Shown: piece by piece, positions 23,165 through 35,413 of the stretch
How positions within the stretch are numbered: position 1 is the stretch's first letter
How the letters are laid out: each line of letters begins with the position of its first letter
Assembly: GCF_000247695.1 (NCBI RefSeq)
Contig: NW_004624881.1
Coordinates: 1,487,919 to 1,551,918 of the forward strand
DNA from: Heterocephalus glaber
Taxonomy: Eukaryota; Chordata; Mammalia; Rodentia; Bathyergidae
Direction of reading: 5' to 3'
DNA: 64,000 nt
Made by a program: the position numbers and the translations under genes
Notes under the pieces: generated by a model
Databases searched by the model: none
The model's input: only the letters and a program-made list of their open reading frames with translations
What the model was told of the DNA's origin: nothing

Positions 23165-23710
23165 CCTGGAAGCCTCACCATGTCTTATCACAACCTGGGT
23201 GCCACTTCTCTTGTTGAATATATTAAACCATCTTCTACTTGCTTAAATTCATCACTTATTGCACTGGTAGAGGGTTTTCTTGCAGTAAATCACTGTGTAT
23301 TCTCCTGTTTTGTTCACAGATGATAGGTCCACTAACACTATCACCTGCAAGCTGTTTTTCATTTAGCCACACTAACATGTTTTTCCACCTCTTCCAGCAT
23401 TTGTATCCTCTGCTTGGTTGATATCTTCACCTTTTGCCATACCAGCTCCTTTTGTGGCATCTTTATTCTACAAAATAATGGAGATGTTGATTTTCCAATC
23501 GTACTCTAAGGCCAGACTAGTCACAGGATACCATGTTCATGTTTTCCTACTATTTCCTTCTTTGATTCTATAGTTATTTTCTTCAAAACCTTCATACCTT
23601 TCTTTCTTTGTGCATTCTTGTCACCTTCATTACTGCTCTGCACTTTCTTTTTATTACCAATTGCTCTGCAATTTCTTTGGAGCCATGCTGGACTGAATAA
23701 TACTGTACAG
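23165..23710 (-). pseudogene. Tigger transposase remnant, N-terminal part (copy A)
   Basis: Minus-strand frames such as 23715-23521 (KKKVQSSNEGDKNAQRKKGM) match the start of the transposase in copy B (41848 downward). This is the DNA-binding end of the gene, separated from the rest by the L1. Its downstream side runs to the inverted repeat at 23877. Decayed. Confidence 0.55.
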
Positions 23711-24616
23711 TACACTACATGCTAAAAAGTGCCCCCAAAATCTTCACACCAAGTGATCACAGGTCTAGCTGTGACCACAATCTTGAGTACAGGAAGCCAC
23801 AACCACGTGCCTGAAAGGAAAGATGCTGGAACAAAATTTTTCATACATAGAAATGTTTATGAACCAAGGTATTACTGCATCCCAAAGAGCCAAAAGTGAC
23901 TTGATTCCATTATAACTAATCATAATCACATTCACATTGTGGTTTTGACCCTCTGATGGGCTTTGGGCACCATGACAGTTCCACAAAGATCCATATAGTA
24001 ACAAAAACTCCCTTTCAACAAAAAGTGTTCTCCTTGATTGGAATGAATTGCTATTCCATTTCAAAGAGTTTCTCCCTCCATTTACAAACCATACATCACC
24101 TCTGGCACCTGGATTTTTCTGGGCTGTGTGTTGCTCTAAGTCAAAGATCTAGACAGTCACACTGCCCAACAATAGTGGAATTGCTGGATCATGTGTTAGG
24201 TCAGTCTTCAACTATGTATTTCAGTAAGTGAACACTGCTCTCTACCATGGCTACACTATTTTCCATCCCAACCAACAAAAAAGGAATAACTTTTTCATAC
24301 CTCACAAGTATTTGGTCTTTTTTCATTATTTTTCTTTTTTAATGAGAAATTTCCAATCTAATATATGTAGGGCATATCTCATGTCTTTTTTTAGTGAATA
24401 AATATATGAGTATCCTTCCATGTGTGTTTTTTCCCGTGGTATATTTCCTTTAGAGAAATGCCCATGCATGTCCTCAGCCTATTTTTAATCAGGTATCTAT
24501 GTTCTTTTTTATTGTATCTTATAATGCAGTAAATCAAAACTTATTACATAAGTGACTTGTTATTCTTACCTCTAATTCCATGAGTTGCCTTTTCACTAGG
24601 TATATAGCATCTTGAT

Positions 24617-24617
24617 A

Positions 24618-24656
<39 letters not shown>
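24617..24656. repeat. (TA)n simple repeat
   Basis: A run of about twenty TA units; copy B at about 42880 has only a short AT tract, so the repeat expanded in A. Confidence 0.95.
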
Positions 24657-24659
<3 letters not shown>

Positions 24660-24733
24660 AATTATTTTTTTCCTCTAGTGCCTGGGCTCCTCTTGGCGTT
24701 GTAGTCAAAAATCTATTGACATGTCCAGTCATG

Positions 24734-25215
24734 TGTGGCAGATACCTCTCCCCAGTATTAATAGGCTGTAGAGGCACAAGTTTCTTGCCCTTCACAATTC
24801 GGCTGTGTTACATTGGAAGTAGTCCAATCAGCTAAGTTCACTCCCAGCCAATGTCAATTTGGCTCAACTAAATTCTTCCCTTCTGAATTAAACATTTGTT
24901 CTCTTCAGCAAAGACATGCTTATGCTTTCATTCTGCAGTCAGGCCTGCTAGACACTAGTTATCAGCAGGTGCCCTAAGGCCTGCTGAGTTTAACCCCTTC
25001 CCATGATTGTAACAAATAAACAGTGAATATTCTAGGAGTCCTTTGTCTTTGCTGCCCAGAGTAGCTTAGATCAGCCAAAGACTCAGTTTCTCTCAACTCT
25101 CTGTCTCTGTGTCTTTATTTCCCACTTTGCAATCTCATGGACATCGTACTGGCTCACAGCAGATCAGTACCCACTGCAAAGGTCTCTGGTAATGTCCCCC
25201 TTTCCATTCCCTACA
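24734..25215 (+). mobile_element. solo LTR (class II type), copy A only
   Basis: A 482-bp block starting TGTGGCAGATACC and ending CCCTACA, flanked by a perfect 6-bp duplication GTCATG (24728-24733 and 25216-25221). Copy B has the uninterrupted site 'ccagtcatgatgtcttacc' at about 42975. It contains AATAAA in 'gtaacaaataaacag' (about 25013-25018). Six-base duplications are usual for class II (ERV-K type) elements. No internal sequence remains. Confidence 0.85.
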
Positions 25216-25854
25216 GTCATGATGTTTTTCCACTCTGTTCTTCAAAGGGATTTATAGTTTCTGGTCTTTCATTTTGGCCTTTGGTTCATTTTGAATAATT
25301 ATTGTGCATGGTGTAAGACTAGAACTGAATTACTTTCTTTTTCAATACACTGTGCTGATATGGCTAACCAAAGATGTTATCCTTTGCTTTCTGGCAGCAA
25401 GTATCTCATAATTAGATGGCACTTGTCTAAATTACATACATGACATGCATTGCATGAACTCCATTAAAATCTCCACCTTTTGCTTTTATTATTTTCTATT
25501 TACTTCTAATTTTTACTTGCTAGATAATATCTGTACTTATTCAGGGAGGGTAACATTATATATTGTACAAGAATACATTTTATAATGACATGTCTGATGA
25601 TTATTATATTCATTAAGTTAAACTTTTATTTTCTTTTGTGTTGACACCATCCAAAATCTCTACTGTAGATATTTTGAAATATGCAATGCATTATTTTAAC
25701 TACACTAACCCTGCTGAGCAATAAAGCACTTATTACTATCTCTGTGCAACATGTTTGCACTAAGAAACACCACCCTACTGTCCCTACTGACTACCCCAGC
25801 CTTGGGTTCTACTCTCAACTTCTGTGAGATTTAATATTTTAGGTTTCACCTATA

Positions 25855-26290
25855 CCTTAGTTACTTTTCTCATTACTGAGACAAATACTCAATCCCTAAA
25901 GTTAAAGGAGGAAAGGTTTATTTTGTCTCACACTTTGTAGAGGTATCAGTCCATAATTGGCTGGCTCCAGAACAGGGTGGCATGGCCGACTGCAGAGCAA
26001 GAAGACATAGTTCATGGTATGACAGGCAGAAAGCAGCAAGCCTACCTTTACCTTTTATCCCATACAGGTTACAAGCCTGTTGGGTGGTACCACCCACATC
26101 AAGGGTGTGGGTTCTATTTTTAGTAAATCCATTCAGCCACACCCAGAACTATTCTAATTCCAATCAGTGGAATAACTTAGTACCACACACCCTCAATCCC
26201 AGCATCACACACTTAATCCACACTCACACATCTTACCTCCAGCCACAATTGAAAAGCCCCAAACATCATCACATCAGATTTTAAAAAAAA
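25855..26290. repeat. non-autonomous hAT/URR1-like repeat, copy A
   Basis: 'gttacttttctcattactgagacaaatactc...aaaggtttattttgtctcacactttgtagagg' looks like the rodent interspersed repeat usually placed with hAT-type non-autonomous DNA elements (URR1). The family name is from memory and tentative. The same insertion is at 43620-44100 in copy B, and related sequence is at 27752-28118. Confidence 0.5.
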
Positions 26291-26900
26291 AAGAATGAGA
26301 TCATTAAATATTTCTTTTTCTGCAAATAGTGTTCTGGTGGTGAAAGATGCAGTCAATATTTAAATTTACTATGAAACATTATAGTAAAAGACACATTGCT
26401 AAAAATAATGAAATAAGTGTCCTCAAAGTGAGAGTGAGTAGTAGGGATTTTTTGTAGTTTGAGGGGTGATTCATGGGAATGTGTATTTCACTGTAATAAA
26501 ATTTTAAAATTTATATGTTTACCATATTTTATGATTACCCTCTCATTGATCAAAGGCCAATGGTAATTTCTGTCAAATAAAAACTTTGCAGAGTGTTCTA
26601 AACCACCCTATTCACTAACTCTGGCATGATGACACTTTTCTGTCTCCCAAGGTCAAAATGATCATGAAAGGTAAATATTTTAATTGACTTAGGACAATAA
26701 GGAAGCCATGACAGCATAACTAAAGACACTCAGGAAAGAGAACTTCCATAACTGCTACTGAAAGAGGCAAGAATCCTAGTATAATTGTCCAAAGTAAGAA
26801 GGAGTATTTTGAAGGGTATCCATGGCAATGTATCTTTCCTGTAATTTTTAAAATTTAATCACTCGCTGCATTTTGCTATCACATCTCATATATCATTTCA
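26291..26900. other. no gene seen
   Basis: AT-rich non-coding sequence, matching 44110-44820 of copy B apart from the ID SINE there. Confidence 0.5.
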
Positions 26901-28440
26901 CTTTTTTCTTTTCTATTTCTCAATTGATGAACAACTAGGTTAATTCTATGTCTTTCTATTGTGAATAGTACAGTAGTAAAAATGGAAATGTAGACATATT
27001 TTGACATGCTAATTTTATTTACATTAACACTCAGTAATGCAATTGCTGGATCACAGGATAGTTATACACTTTTAAGAAACTTATATACTCTTTACCATAA
27101 TTCCTATAGGAATTTACATTTTCACCTGCATTGCCTAAGAGTTCTACTGTCTCCACAGCCCCATCAGCATTTAAATTTGACTTTTCTATAATAGCTATTA
27201 CATCTGAAGTGAGGTGAGAGTTCATTGTGATTTTTACTAGTATTTCTTTGATAAATAATTATTTTGAACATTGTTGCATACTTTTTAGCCATTTTGCTTA
27301 TTTTGAGAAATGTACACTCACTTGTTTAGCCTGTGCTATGATTATTTGTTCTTTTGCTATTGAATTGTTTGAGTCCCTTCAAAATTCTAGATATTACTCT
27401 CTCCTCAAACTTATAGTTCACAAATAATGTCTCCTATACTGTAAACTGTCTCTTGAATGTGTCCATTTTCATTATTTTTGCTTTTGTTGTCTGGTTTTTG
27501 ATATTGTATCTAAAAAGTCATTGGCCAGACCAATAGCATAAAGCATTTGCCCTGTTTTTTTATGATAGTTACATGTTTTTCAGTCTTAAACATAAATATT
27601 TAGTCCAATTTGAGTTGATTTTTGTGTATGATGAGCAGCAATGCACTACTTTCACTCTTTTGCATGTGGACACCCAGGTTCCTTATTTTTTTGCAAGAAG
27701 TGTCTTCTCTCTATTGTTCTTGGCATTTCTATTATAATCAGCTGTTTGTGGTGTTGGTTGCTTTGCTCTCATTCCTGAGACAAAACACCTGATACAAAAA
27801 GTTAAAGGAGAAAGGGATCAGTTGCTTACAGTTTGTAGAGATTTTAGTTCGTAATAGACTGGATCCAAGGCACTGATGGCAAACAGGTATCACGGAGGAG
27901 AAAGAGCATGGTGCACACAAGGCAGAAAAAGTGAAAAAGGACCTTAACAGCAACTTTCTTCTACTTTTATATTATTCAGACTACTTAGAGTGGGTAGCAC
28001 TCACACTCTTAATCCTAGTTGCCTCAGGACTATGCTCACCATGGATTAATCACACACTCTAGATTTAGCCACCTAGAAAAAGCATGAGGCTTGGGGCAAC
28101 ACCTAAATACAAACCATAACATGTGGATTTATTTCCAAGTTGTCTGAACTGCTCTACTTTTCTGTGTGTCTGTTTTCATGCCAATACTATGCTGTATTAA
28201 TTAACATGGACTTGGCATATAATTTGAAATCATATGGTCTTTTGTATTAAATCTCACTCTTTTTGCTCCATATTGCTTTGTCTATTAGGGTCTTTTGTAG
28301 ACCTTAGTGTATTTCTGTCCTGTACTATGTGTTTCTGTGAGGAGTAACATTAGAATGTTTAAGAGACTGTATTGAATCTGCAATTGCATGGCATGCATGT
28401 TTTAACACTAGTGATTCTACTGATTTCCTCTAATGTCAGG
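26900..28440 (-). repeat. old L1 sequence (minus), interrupted by a hAT-like repeat
   Basis: Minus-strand L1 landmarks on the plus strand: 'caattgctggatcacaggatag', 'cttttgcatgtggacacccagg' and 'gtgtgtctgttttcatgccaatactatgctg'. The hAT-like block 27752-28118 interrupts it. In copy B the same L1 is further split by L1-2. Confidence 0.65.
27752..28118. repeat. hAT/URR1-like repeat inside old L1, copy A
   Basis: It resembles the block at 25855 ('attcctgagacaaaacacctgatac' then 'aaaggagaaagggatcag...ttgcttacagtttgtagag'). The orthologous insertion in copy B is 51868-52235, so it is older than the duplication. Confidence 0.45.
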
Positions 28441-29085
28441 TCCCAGCCACCCACATGGATCCCAGACAACACTCAGGGTGGGGAGTGGAGGGAGACTGAG
28501 CAGTGCTGCACTTTCCACATCTGAATAAGAACAGCAAAGTACTCTGTCCCTGAAACCTTAGAGCACAACACAGTAACCCAGTACAATGAGTCTAAGCAAA
28601 AAGGGAGATATGAGGGATTTAGTTTTGTTTTTTCAGCAAATGTGTCATTTTTTAAAGAATAAGGTCTGCATTTACTTGTATGTAATCCAATTATTTAATC
28701 TCTGTAATTCATTTCACTGATTAAACAGTCTAATACTATATTAACTAGTAATGGTGATGATGTTAGAGAAAATTATCAGTTATCTATTATGTGTGAGATA
28801 TTTGTATCATATACAAACTAGCATAAAATCTTAGTTCTAGAAAAACTATTTGTAACTGCTAATATTAACTATGCATGTAATACATACCCATATAAATGTC
28901 TATTTGTATCATATGAGTACATGTAAATCATAGAGTATGAGCATATATGCTTATGCATATATTTCTACAAGTTAATGAGAATAAATTAATATTAAATAGA
29001 AAAATTAACATGAAATAATTTTTAAAAGAACATTTAATCATATTCAATCATATATTTTATTGGCTTTTGCCAGCTCTAAACGATA
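28441..29085. other. no gene seen
   Basis: Non-coding sequence paired with about 52480-53450 of copy B. It contains AT-rich stretches only. Confidence 0.5.
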
Positions 29086-29086
29086 T

Positions 29087-29232
29087 TTTTGTTGGCTTGT
29101 TTTTAGACAGGTCTTGCTATGCAGTTCAGGATGGCCTTGAACTCACTAAGTACCCCAGGCTGGCCTCAAACTCACAGTGGTCCTGCTGTCTACCCACTAC
29201 AAGTGCTAAGATTATAACAAAGCACCCATGTT
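29087..29232 (-). mobile_element. B1 SINE, copy A
   Basis: The plus strand shows the reverse complement of a 7SL-derived monomer: 'agacaggtcttgctatgcag', 'ggccttgaactcact', 'ccaggctggcctcaaactcac' and 'caagtgctaagattat'. B1 is rodent-specific, which is the best taxonomic clue here. Shared with copy B (53470-53605). Confidence 0.85.
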
Positions 29233-29890
29233 GTACCTTTTTAAAACAAATTTTTCTTTCTGTTTCCCCTACAAGGAAGCACTATGCTGGTACTCTACTA
29301 TTTAGTTCTCTATTTCACTTGATGAGCACTAAAAAGCCAAAGAACTTGTGTTCTCTGAAAAACTGATGGGGGTGTGGATAGGTAGAGGCCCAAAGCTCAC
29401 TCCTTCAACAGCAAGGGGGAGAAAGAAGCATCAGGAGGGCACCCTCTCAGTGTGAGCCTATGAGCTCTACTGGCTCCCACAAAGTTCTGTGGCCATTATC
29501 CAAGTGACAAAATCTGCATGGTCCAGCACATGCTGCCCACTGCACCCTCCACTGAAAATCAGCAGCCTCAAGTGGACCAGGTCCATGTGAATCAACAAGG
29601 AACCTGCCTGGAGGACTCTGTCCAGAAAAAAGTGTTCCAATTCCAATGTAGTCCACCACAGCTGCTCATTGTTGACAGCTTTGCCAAAGCTGTGGAAATC
29701 AGTCATGGCATCCTTTCTGCTCTGCTCAGTTTCATTCTCCAATGGTTTAGGAAACCATGGCTAATGGAGGGGCTTTCCATATTGAAAAGATCAACAGCAA
29801 AATGCAACCCAAACAAATTGGTAGAACCCCTCCTGCTCCCTGCGAACTTGGAGGCTTTTATATCCACAGCCTGGTCATCTTCCATGCCTG
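29233..29890. other. unclassified repeated segment; no supported gene
   Basis: It matches 53605-54275 before copy C. A 153-codon plus-strand frame (29518-29979) is not preserved in the C-side copy, where it is broken, and has no recognisable domain. Its origin is unknown. Confidence 0.4.
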
Positions 29891-30999
29891 TATCCAGAAC
29901 AAGCACCCTTGGTTGTTGTAAAAATGAGGAGAGAAGGCCTTCCCATGAGGAGAAAGACCTTCCTTTGTGGCCAGGTTGATGTCTGCTGATGTCATCCAAA
30001 ATCTCCCTGCTGGGCTTTCCAAATGATGCTGTGTGTTGAATCTGATGGGTAGATTCCAGGCTCTTGTATATGATGAGTAAAGAATTTCAAGTGTACAGCT
30101 GAAGGTAAAAGAAAAAACAGCCACAGTATTGAAGACAATGGAAGATGTGCTCAGGTCAGGTGTGAACAGAAATGTAGTATTGGGCAACAGGGAAAAGAAA
30201 AGCACAGTACTGCATGCAGATGAATCAGGCTTTTGAATTTTTAAAGGACACACATACTAGTTTGGGTGCTACTCATTGTCTCTCTAGATAAGGTTGATAG
30301 GAATGAATGACAGGTTATCTAAAGTGCTTTCAATCATCATGCATGTGCCAGAATTCACTGCTTAAATTACATGTGTGAGATGCAGTCCATATCTATAAAT
30401 CTTTAATAATATTTGTGTGGGGAATATGTTTCTGAAGACCAGTGTTAGAAAAAAATGAAAAGAACCAGCGGTGCAAGCTCTCAACAGGACAGGCTTATTT
30501 CATTACGGACCTGAGAGGGACCACACTGGCACTAGAGACCAGGCTAGCAACTCTCATACAGGTTAGGAGGTCTCTATAGGGTCCCGAGCATAAAAAAAAT
30601 GGGGCCTGTGGAAGGGACACATCATAATGGGGCTTTCAGAGGAGATGGTTCAGTACAAAGGAGTTGCGGCTATCCACTTGAGGACATACAAGGAGTTGCA
30701 TGTTGTCTGTCAAGAGCAGGGCTGAACAATGATTGGGAATTATAGGGTGTAGCTGTGCTTACTGGCCCTTACCAGCCCATGATGATTCATCTGCAGCAGT
30801 TGTACAAGTGCAGCAAGGGAAGGGATTTAAAGTGGTCTCTGCTCAGTCCAGGATGGCAGTGGTCCAATTCTTTCATTCCATACTGCATGGTTAGATAAAG
30901 AAAATGGGCAGTGCATTTCTTTCTTAAGGATTTCTTGAGAAATCCTGCTGATTAGGGGTGATGGTGATCACGAAGGTTTTGGTTGCATTGAATAAATAA

Positions 31000-31345
31000 A
31001 AACATACTGATGTGGTCTTTAGCAAATGTCCATAAAATTGCTGCCATCCTATTGGTGAGAAATATTTGAAATAAATTGATTAGCAATGGCAATAATAAAT
31101 AGGAAGAAAGAGGAGAATAGAAACTACAAAATAAGGATCCAACATAGGGCAGTGGATTTCTATGAATCTGATGAACATTGCAGTCTGAGCTAAGACATTT
31201 CCTGTACTTCCAGGACCTCTGTGTCTATCCCCTGTACAGCTGTGTTTACATTAGTATGATGATCTGGAATAAAAGTAAAGTATGTTGTAAGAAGCGTGGC
31301 TCAAGTGCTCCCTTGAGTAGAATTCATGGTGGCAATGGATCCCAG
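31000..31345 (-). pseudogene. env: env TM C-terminal remnant, copy B
   Basis: Minus-strand motifs LLTTYFTFIPDHHTNV (about 31300-31250) and LLINLFQIFLTNRMAAI (about 31085-31035) match the copy A remnant. The adjacent-cysteine positions are already substituted, as in A. A stop lies just before the first motif and no continuous frame links the two, so this copy is more broken than A. Confidence 0.5.
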
Positions 31346-33780
31346 GCATATTTATCATCAGTTTCACTGCATCATTACTGGGAGTTTGGCAGGCTCTAGG
31401 TGAGAATAAACAAACATTACCAAGAGACTAAAGCACATATGACCAAACCATGAACATCTGAATGAAGAGGAAGATTGGGTAAGGAGTCACATCCACACAG
31501 TGTTCTTCAGGGATTGGAATAGCAACTGTAACCAGCTGGTTTCTAGACCTGTCTGCAGCTGAAGACTCAGCAAGGGTCAGTGACTAGAGTGCCCTTTTAT
31601 GTTGAGCCTATATTACTCTTATTTTAATATGATTTTGGTTTTACTTTTGAAGGGGTTTGTTCAAGACCAAGTTAAAGTGAACCCATGTTAATCAAAATTA
31701 ACCTCTCACTATCTATCACAGTCAGTCAAGTCTCCTTGGACATTAATTTTATAACCATGTGGAGATCTATCCTGATCCTCTGCCACCTTCCAGAATGGGT
31801 CACAGTCTTTCTTGACCATGTGGCTTTCTGTCTAAGCATGGGTGGTGATCCTCCCTTTAGCACACTGTACATTGGTTGACAAGTCTCTGGGTTCCAGTAA
31901 TCTCCCCATTCAAGAAGTTGTGAGGCTTAGAAAGTTATAGTATCCTATAGAAAGGGTCCTGGGGCCTTGTTGACATTGGCAGGTCAGGGCCAAAATACTG
32001 GCTGTCCTCCTAGTCTAGGTGCTTTCCTAGCTTTGGTCTCCAAACCTTAGTAGTTGAAGATCCGGGACATGAGTTACACTAGTATTATAGTGGGATAAAT
32101 AGGTATAATCTTATGATTTTTTTTTATATCACCCACCTTGAAATATACAATATGACCAGGGAACTGTTATTTCTTTACTAATCATGATTGTTTTAGAAAT
32201 TGAATCCCTGCATAATATTAACAGTTGACAGTTATAAGGCTATAATGAGAATATTTTAGGTCACATTTCAGCATAACAATCCCGATGACATCATTAAATG
32301 AGATGAAGAAATTTTTACTTAAATTTGTCATTTTCAATATTGTGCCATCTAAGAATAATATATCTTATATGACTTTGCCTGGACTGCACGGTATTTGAGC
32401 ATCATAAAGTGTTGGAGCACATACACAATATACAACTAATAATGCTGGCTGTTTTTCTTATTGGATTGGTGTGCACATCTTATCACAAGTAGCTGGAAGA
32501 TAAGTAAGGGGAAGCCTGATGCTTGAGCCTAAAAATTTAACACCATAAATAACTTTATCCTGGAAATCACTGATATTTAAATTTTGTATCTCTGAAGACC
32601 TGTATGCTTGGGTAACAAATATATTTAATTCAAGATGAAGTCAGCAATGAGTGTCACAGATCAAGTCATAACTGTCCAAGGAGGCACCTCTGTCCTGTTT
32701 CTTGTCAAGGACCAGTCTATGTGTTCCAGTTAGCCATGCAGGAAACTCATGTCCACTATCAATTTTAGAAATGAGAGTTACAGCCTTTGCCTGGAAGCAC
32801 AAGTTAGACAAGAGAGGAAAGATGGGGCCTAGGAAGGGTATTCTTGAATTTTCACATGGTTAAATTTCACTGGTTGGGAAATTAGTCTCCAAGTAACATT
32901 GAATGGCAAAAATATATTACTACCAGCAGAAAGCAGGAATAAAAGCAAGTTAATTCTCTAACTGTACTCTGAGAATTTACAATGTACAAGAAATGACTTA
33001 AGTATATCAATGAAACAAAAATACCCACTCAAATTGAAAGCTAAAAGAAAATTAATTAATTTTTGTTTCCCTAGGCCTAAAATGTTTATTTCTCCTGTTC
33101 AGCTAGTCCCTGTCAATGAGGGGTTTTTTGGGGGGGTTTTTTAATGAGTTTTTAATTGTTAGAAATGAATTTGTCTGTTTAGACTCAAATGGGATTCAAG
33201 AGGCATTGAAAGGATGATGAATAGTTTTGGTCATTCTAAAAACATATAAACAGCTTTTTCATGGATATCTCAAAAAGAATGAAAAATAAAGTTGGGCTCA
33301 AACAAAGCAGATGCTTGAACCTTTGAAAAAATACTAATGAAGGGGATTTTTCCTCAAAAATTTGTCCCAGTATGGCATAATTTACTGGCTTTACTAGTGC
33401 TGCCTTTAGCCCTTCATTTTTATGAAATAGACTCAATTGATATACAGTATTATAATTCAGAGCTCTCTTGTAGGGCCTTATCTCAGGGGGAGCATCCCTA
33501 TTTATTTGGAATGGTTTGAGTTTTACTGTGTTATGTGTATCAGCTTCAAGGTAATATTGAAGGAGAGAGAGAGAGAAGCAAAGAGATCAGAGAGCAAAGA
33601 AATCTTGAGCATAAGAGACCTCCTGTCACTTCCCACTTCCCTGAAGGGAGTTATCAATAGTATAAAAATTTGGAAGTCAAATCTGCCAATTCATACCATT
33701 GGCTGCATAATATATGAGTTATTTTGGCAGAATATCCCATTTTAAACCAAACAAGGTGCGAAAGAATTTTTAAACCACAA
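31346..33780. other. decayed ERV interior, copy B; no gene seen
   Basis: Aligns by eye with 8360-10760. A G/T-rich insertion of about 28 bases lies at about 33120-33147, and a short GA repeat at 33555-33575. Confidence 0.55.
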
Positions 33781-34440
33781 TGTATCTTCATAATTTGAGA
33801 AATTTGGGCTCCCATAGTAACTGATAAGAGAGTATGCCAGTATTCTTAGCCTTGTGATGTCCTCCCAAAAGGACGAGGGTCCCAGAGATCCTCTTGTGGA
33901 CATGGCCTGGCCAGATCAGAGAAGTTGTTTCTGAGAGTTTGGGCAAGTGGCTATGCTCCAAATATCTGCAGAAGTCCACAACAGAACCTAGTCCTGCAGG
34001 ATGCACAGGGGTCTAGGATGAACCTCCACTTCCCAGGTTCACCTGAGGTAAGGTGGGACAAATCTTAGCAGTGCTATGTTGGATAATTAAGTGTCCAGTG
34101 TTGAGTAAAGGGTTAGCAAGAAATGGCATATAACCATATGAGATCATAAGGAAGAGGGGGAGAAAGAGAGGGAAGAATGGGGGTGTGTAGCTCACAAAAG
34201 GAAGAAGTGAGGGATATTGAGGTCATCCTCTTGAACTCTGACCCATGTTAGGCACCAGATTTTAGGACAAAAAGGAAAAGAATCGGGGTAGAAGCTCAAC
34301 AGGACAGGCTTATTTCATTGCAAACATGAGAGGGATCACTATGGCAATCAAGAAGAGACCAACAATTCTCATACTGTTTACAAGGTCTCTATAGGGTCAT
34401 GAGCATAAAAAATGGGCACTGTTAAAGGGAATTTCAAGTC

Positions 34441-35200
34441 AGGGAAAACATTTTCCCCAGTGGTTCCTCAGAAAAAGGGACTAACATCTAGAGCACATAA
34501 AGAAGATTTAAAAATCAGCCCACCCAAATTTAAAGACCCAATCCAAAAATGGCCATCTGAGATGATACACACATCTCAGATGAAGAAGTAGAAACTGCAA
34601 AGAAAGGCATGAAAAAATGTTCAACATTACTGGTCATTCAATTGATGCAAATTTAAAAATCCCTGAGATTCCACCTTGCTCCATAAAGAATGGCCATTTT
34701 CAAGAAATCAACCAATAACAAATACATATTGGGATGTGGAGAAAAAGAAAGCTTTCTCCAGTGTTGGTGGGAGTGTAGACTGGTGCAACCACTGTGGAAA
34801 TCAGTGTGGAGATACCACAGAAAACTAGGATTAGAGATCCCATTATATCCAGCTATTCCACTTCTGCGGATATTCCCAAAATAATTAAAAGCATCCTACC
34901 ACAGCAATATATGCACACCCATGTTTATAGTGGCACAGTTGTAATAGCTAAAACATGGGGGAAAATGCAATTGCCCATCAACTGATCAATGGACACAAAA
35001 GATTTTTTTTATATAATGGAGAATTATTCAGCTATAAATAAGGATAACATTGAGGCATTTCTAGATAAATGGATGCATACTATTAAATAAAATAAATTGA
35101 ACACACATGTAATTATCACATTGTCTTTCTGCTGTGAGAAACTGAAAATGTAAATAAGGACTGAAAATGTAAATAAAGACTAAAAAGAATAATATTGGGA
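34441..35200 (+). mobile_element. 5'-truncated L1 tail, copy B
   Basis: The counterpart of 11430-12165, carrying the cysteine-rich ORF2 tail (FLQCWWECRLVQPLWKS) at about 34755-34800 and the 3' UTR start. It shares the same truncation point as copy A. Confidence 0.8.
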
Positions 35201-35324
35201 AATAGAAATTGTTCAAAATTATACTGTGAGATACTTTATTAATAATTAAAATGCTTTTTGACAAAATGTAGTATTATTAGAAAATAAGCTAGAGATAGAT
35301 TAGCAATTCAAAATATATTCTCTT

Positions 35325-35413
35325 AGGGCCAGGGATTTATCTCAGTGTTTCTGCTGCCTGCTTGCAAGCACAAGGACCCAAGTTCAATCCCTGGTACCAA
35401 AAAAAAAAAAAAA
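35325..35413 (+). mobile_element. ID SINE ending at the assembly gap
   Basis: A tRNA-Ala-derived SINE: 'gggccagggatttatctcag' (A box region), then 'gttcaatccctggtacc' (B box region) and an A run that goes into the Ns. Copy A at about 12288 lacks it, so it inserted after duplication. Internal differences from the tRNA fold show that it is a retroposon, not a tRNA gene. Confidence 0.85.

Larger units (their letters stand above)
16149..23877 (-). mobile_element. Tigger-family DNA transposon, copy A, split by an L1
   Basis: The left end CAGTGGCACCTAGGTTCATGAACTT (16149, after TA) and the right end 'tatgaaccaaggtattactg' (to 23877) are inverted copies of each other, as expected for a Tc1/mariner-pogo element. 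The transposase reads on the minus strand: its C-terminal part is in 17690-16560 and its N-terminal part in 23710-23165; the L1 at 17696-23163 separates them. Removing the L1 leaves about 2.25 kb, the same as the unbroken copy B. The coding sequence is heavily decayed. Confidence 0.8.
24090..25700 (-). repeat. old L1 sequence (minus), interrupted by solo LTR
   Basis: Plus-strand phrases such as 'gaattgctggatcatgtg', 'tttatagtttctggtcttt' and 'gcatggtgtaagac' are minus-strand L1 ORF2/3' landmarks. It continues the fragment left of the Tigger. Copy B has the same at 42260-43610. Confidence 0.55.
6875..29890. repeat. tandem duplication unit, copy A
   Basis: The sequence from 'caagcacccttggttgtt' onward recurs at about 29895 (copy B) and about 54285 (copy C). 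Shared landmarks in order: ERV remnant, L1 3' fragment, OR gene, Tigger, hAT-like repeats, old L1, B1. A-specific insertions are the L1 at 17696-23163 and the solo LTR at 24734-25215. The left limit is set by the AT repeat and the class II ERV, so copy A may lack the part equivalent to 29240-29890. Confidence 0.85.
30443..34437 (-). mobile_element. old ERV remnant, copy B
   Basis: Same structure as 7428-11417: 3' LTR 30915-30443 (473 bp), env tail at about 31340-31000, decayed interior, leader at about 34195-33790, and partial 5' LTR 34437-34260 with a TGG-starting primer-binding-like site ('tggtgcctaac' on the minus strand). Confidence 0.65.

Noticed and set aside
29518..29979. 153-codon plus-strand open frame before copy B
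   Set aside because: No domain, and the equivalent in front of copy C is interrupted, so there is no sign of conservation.
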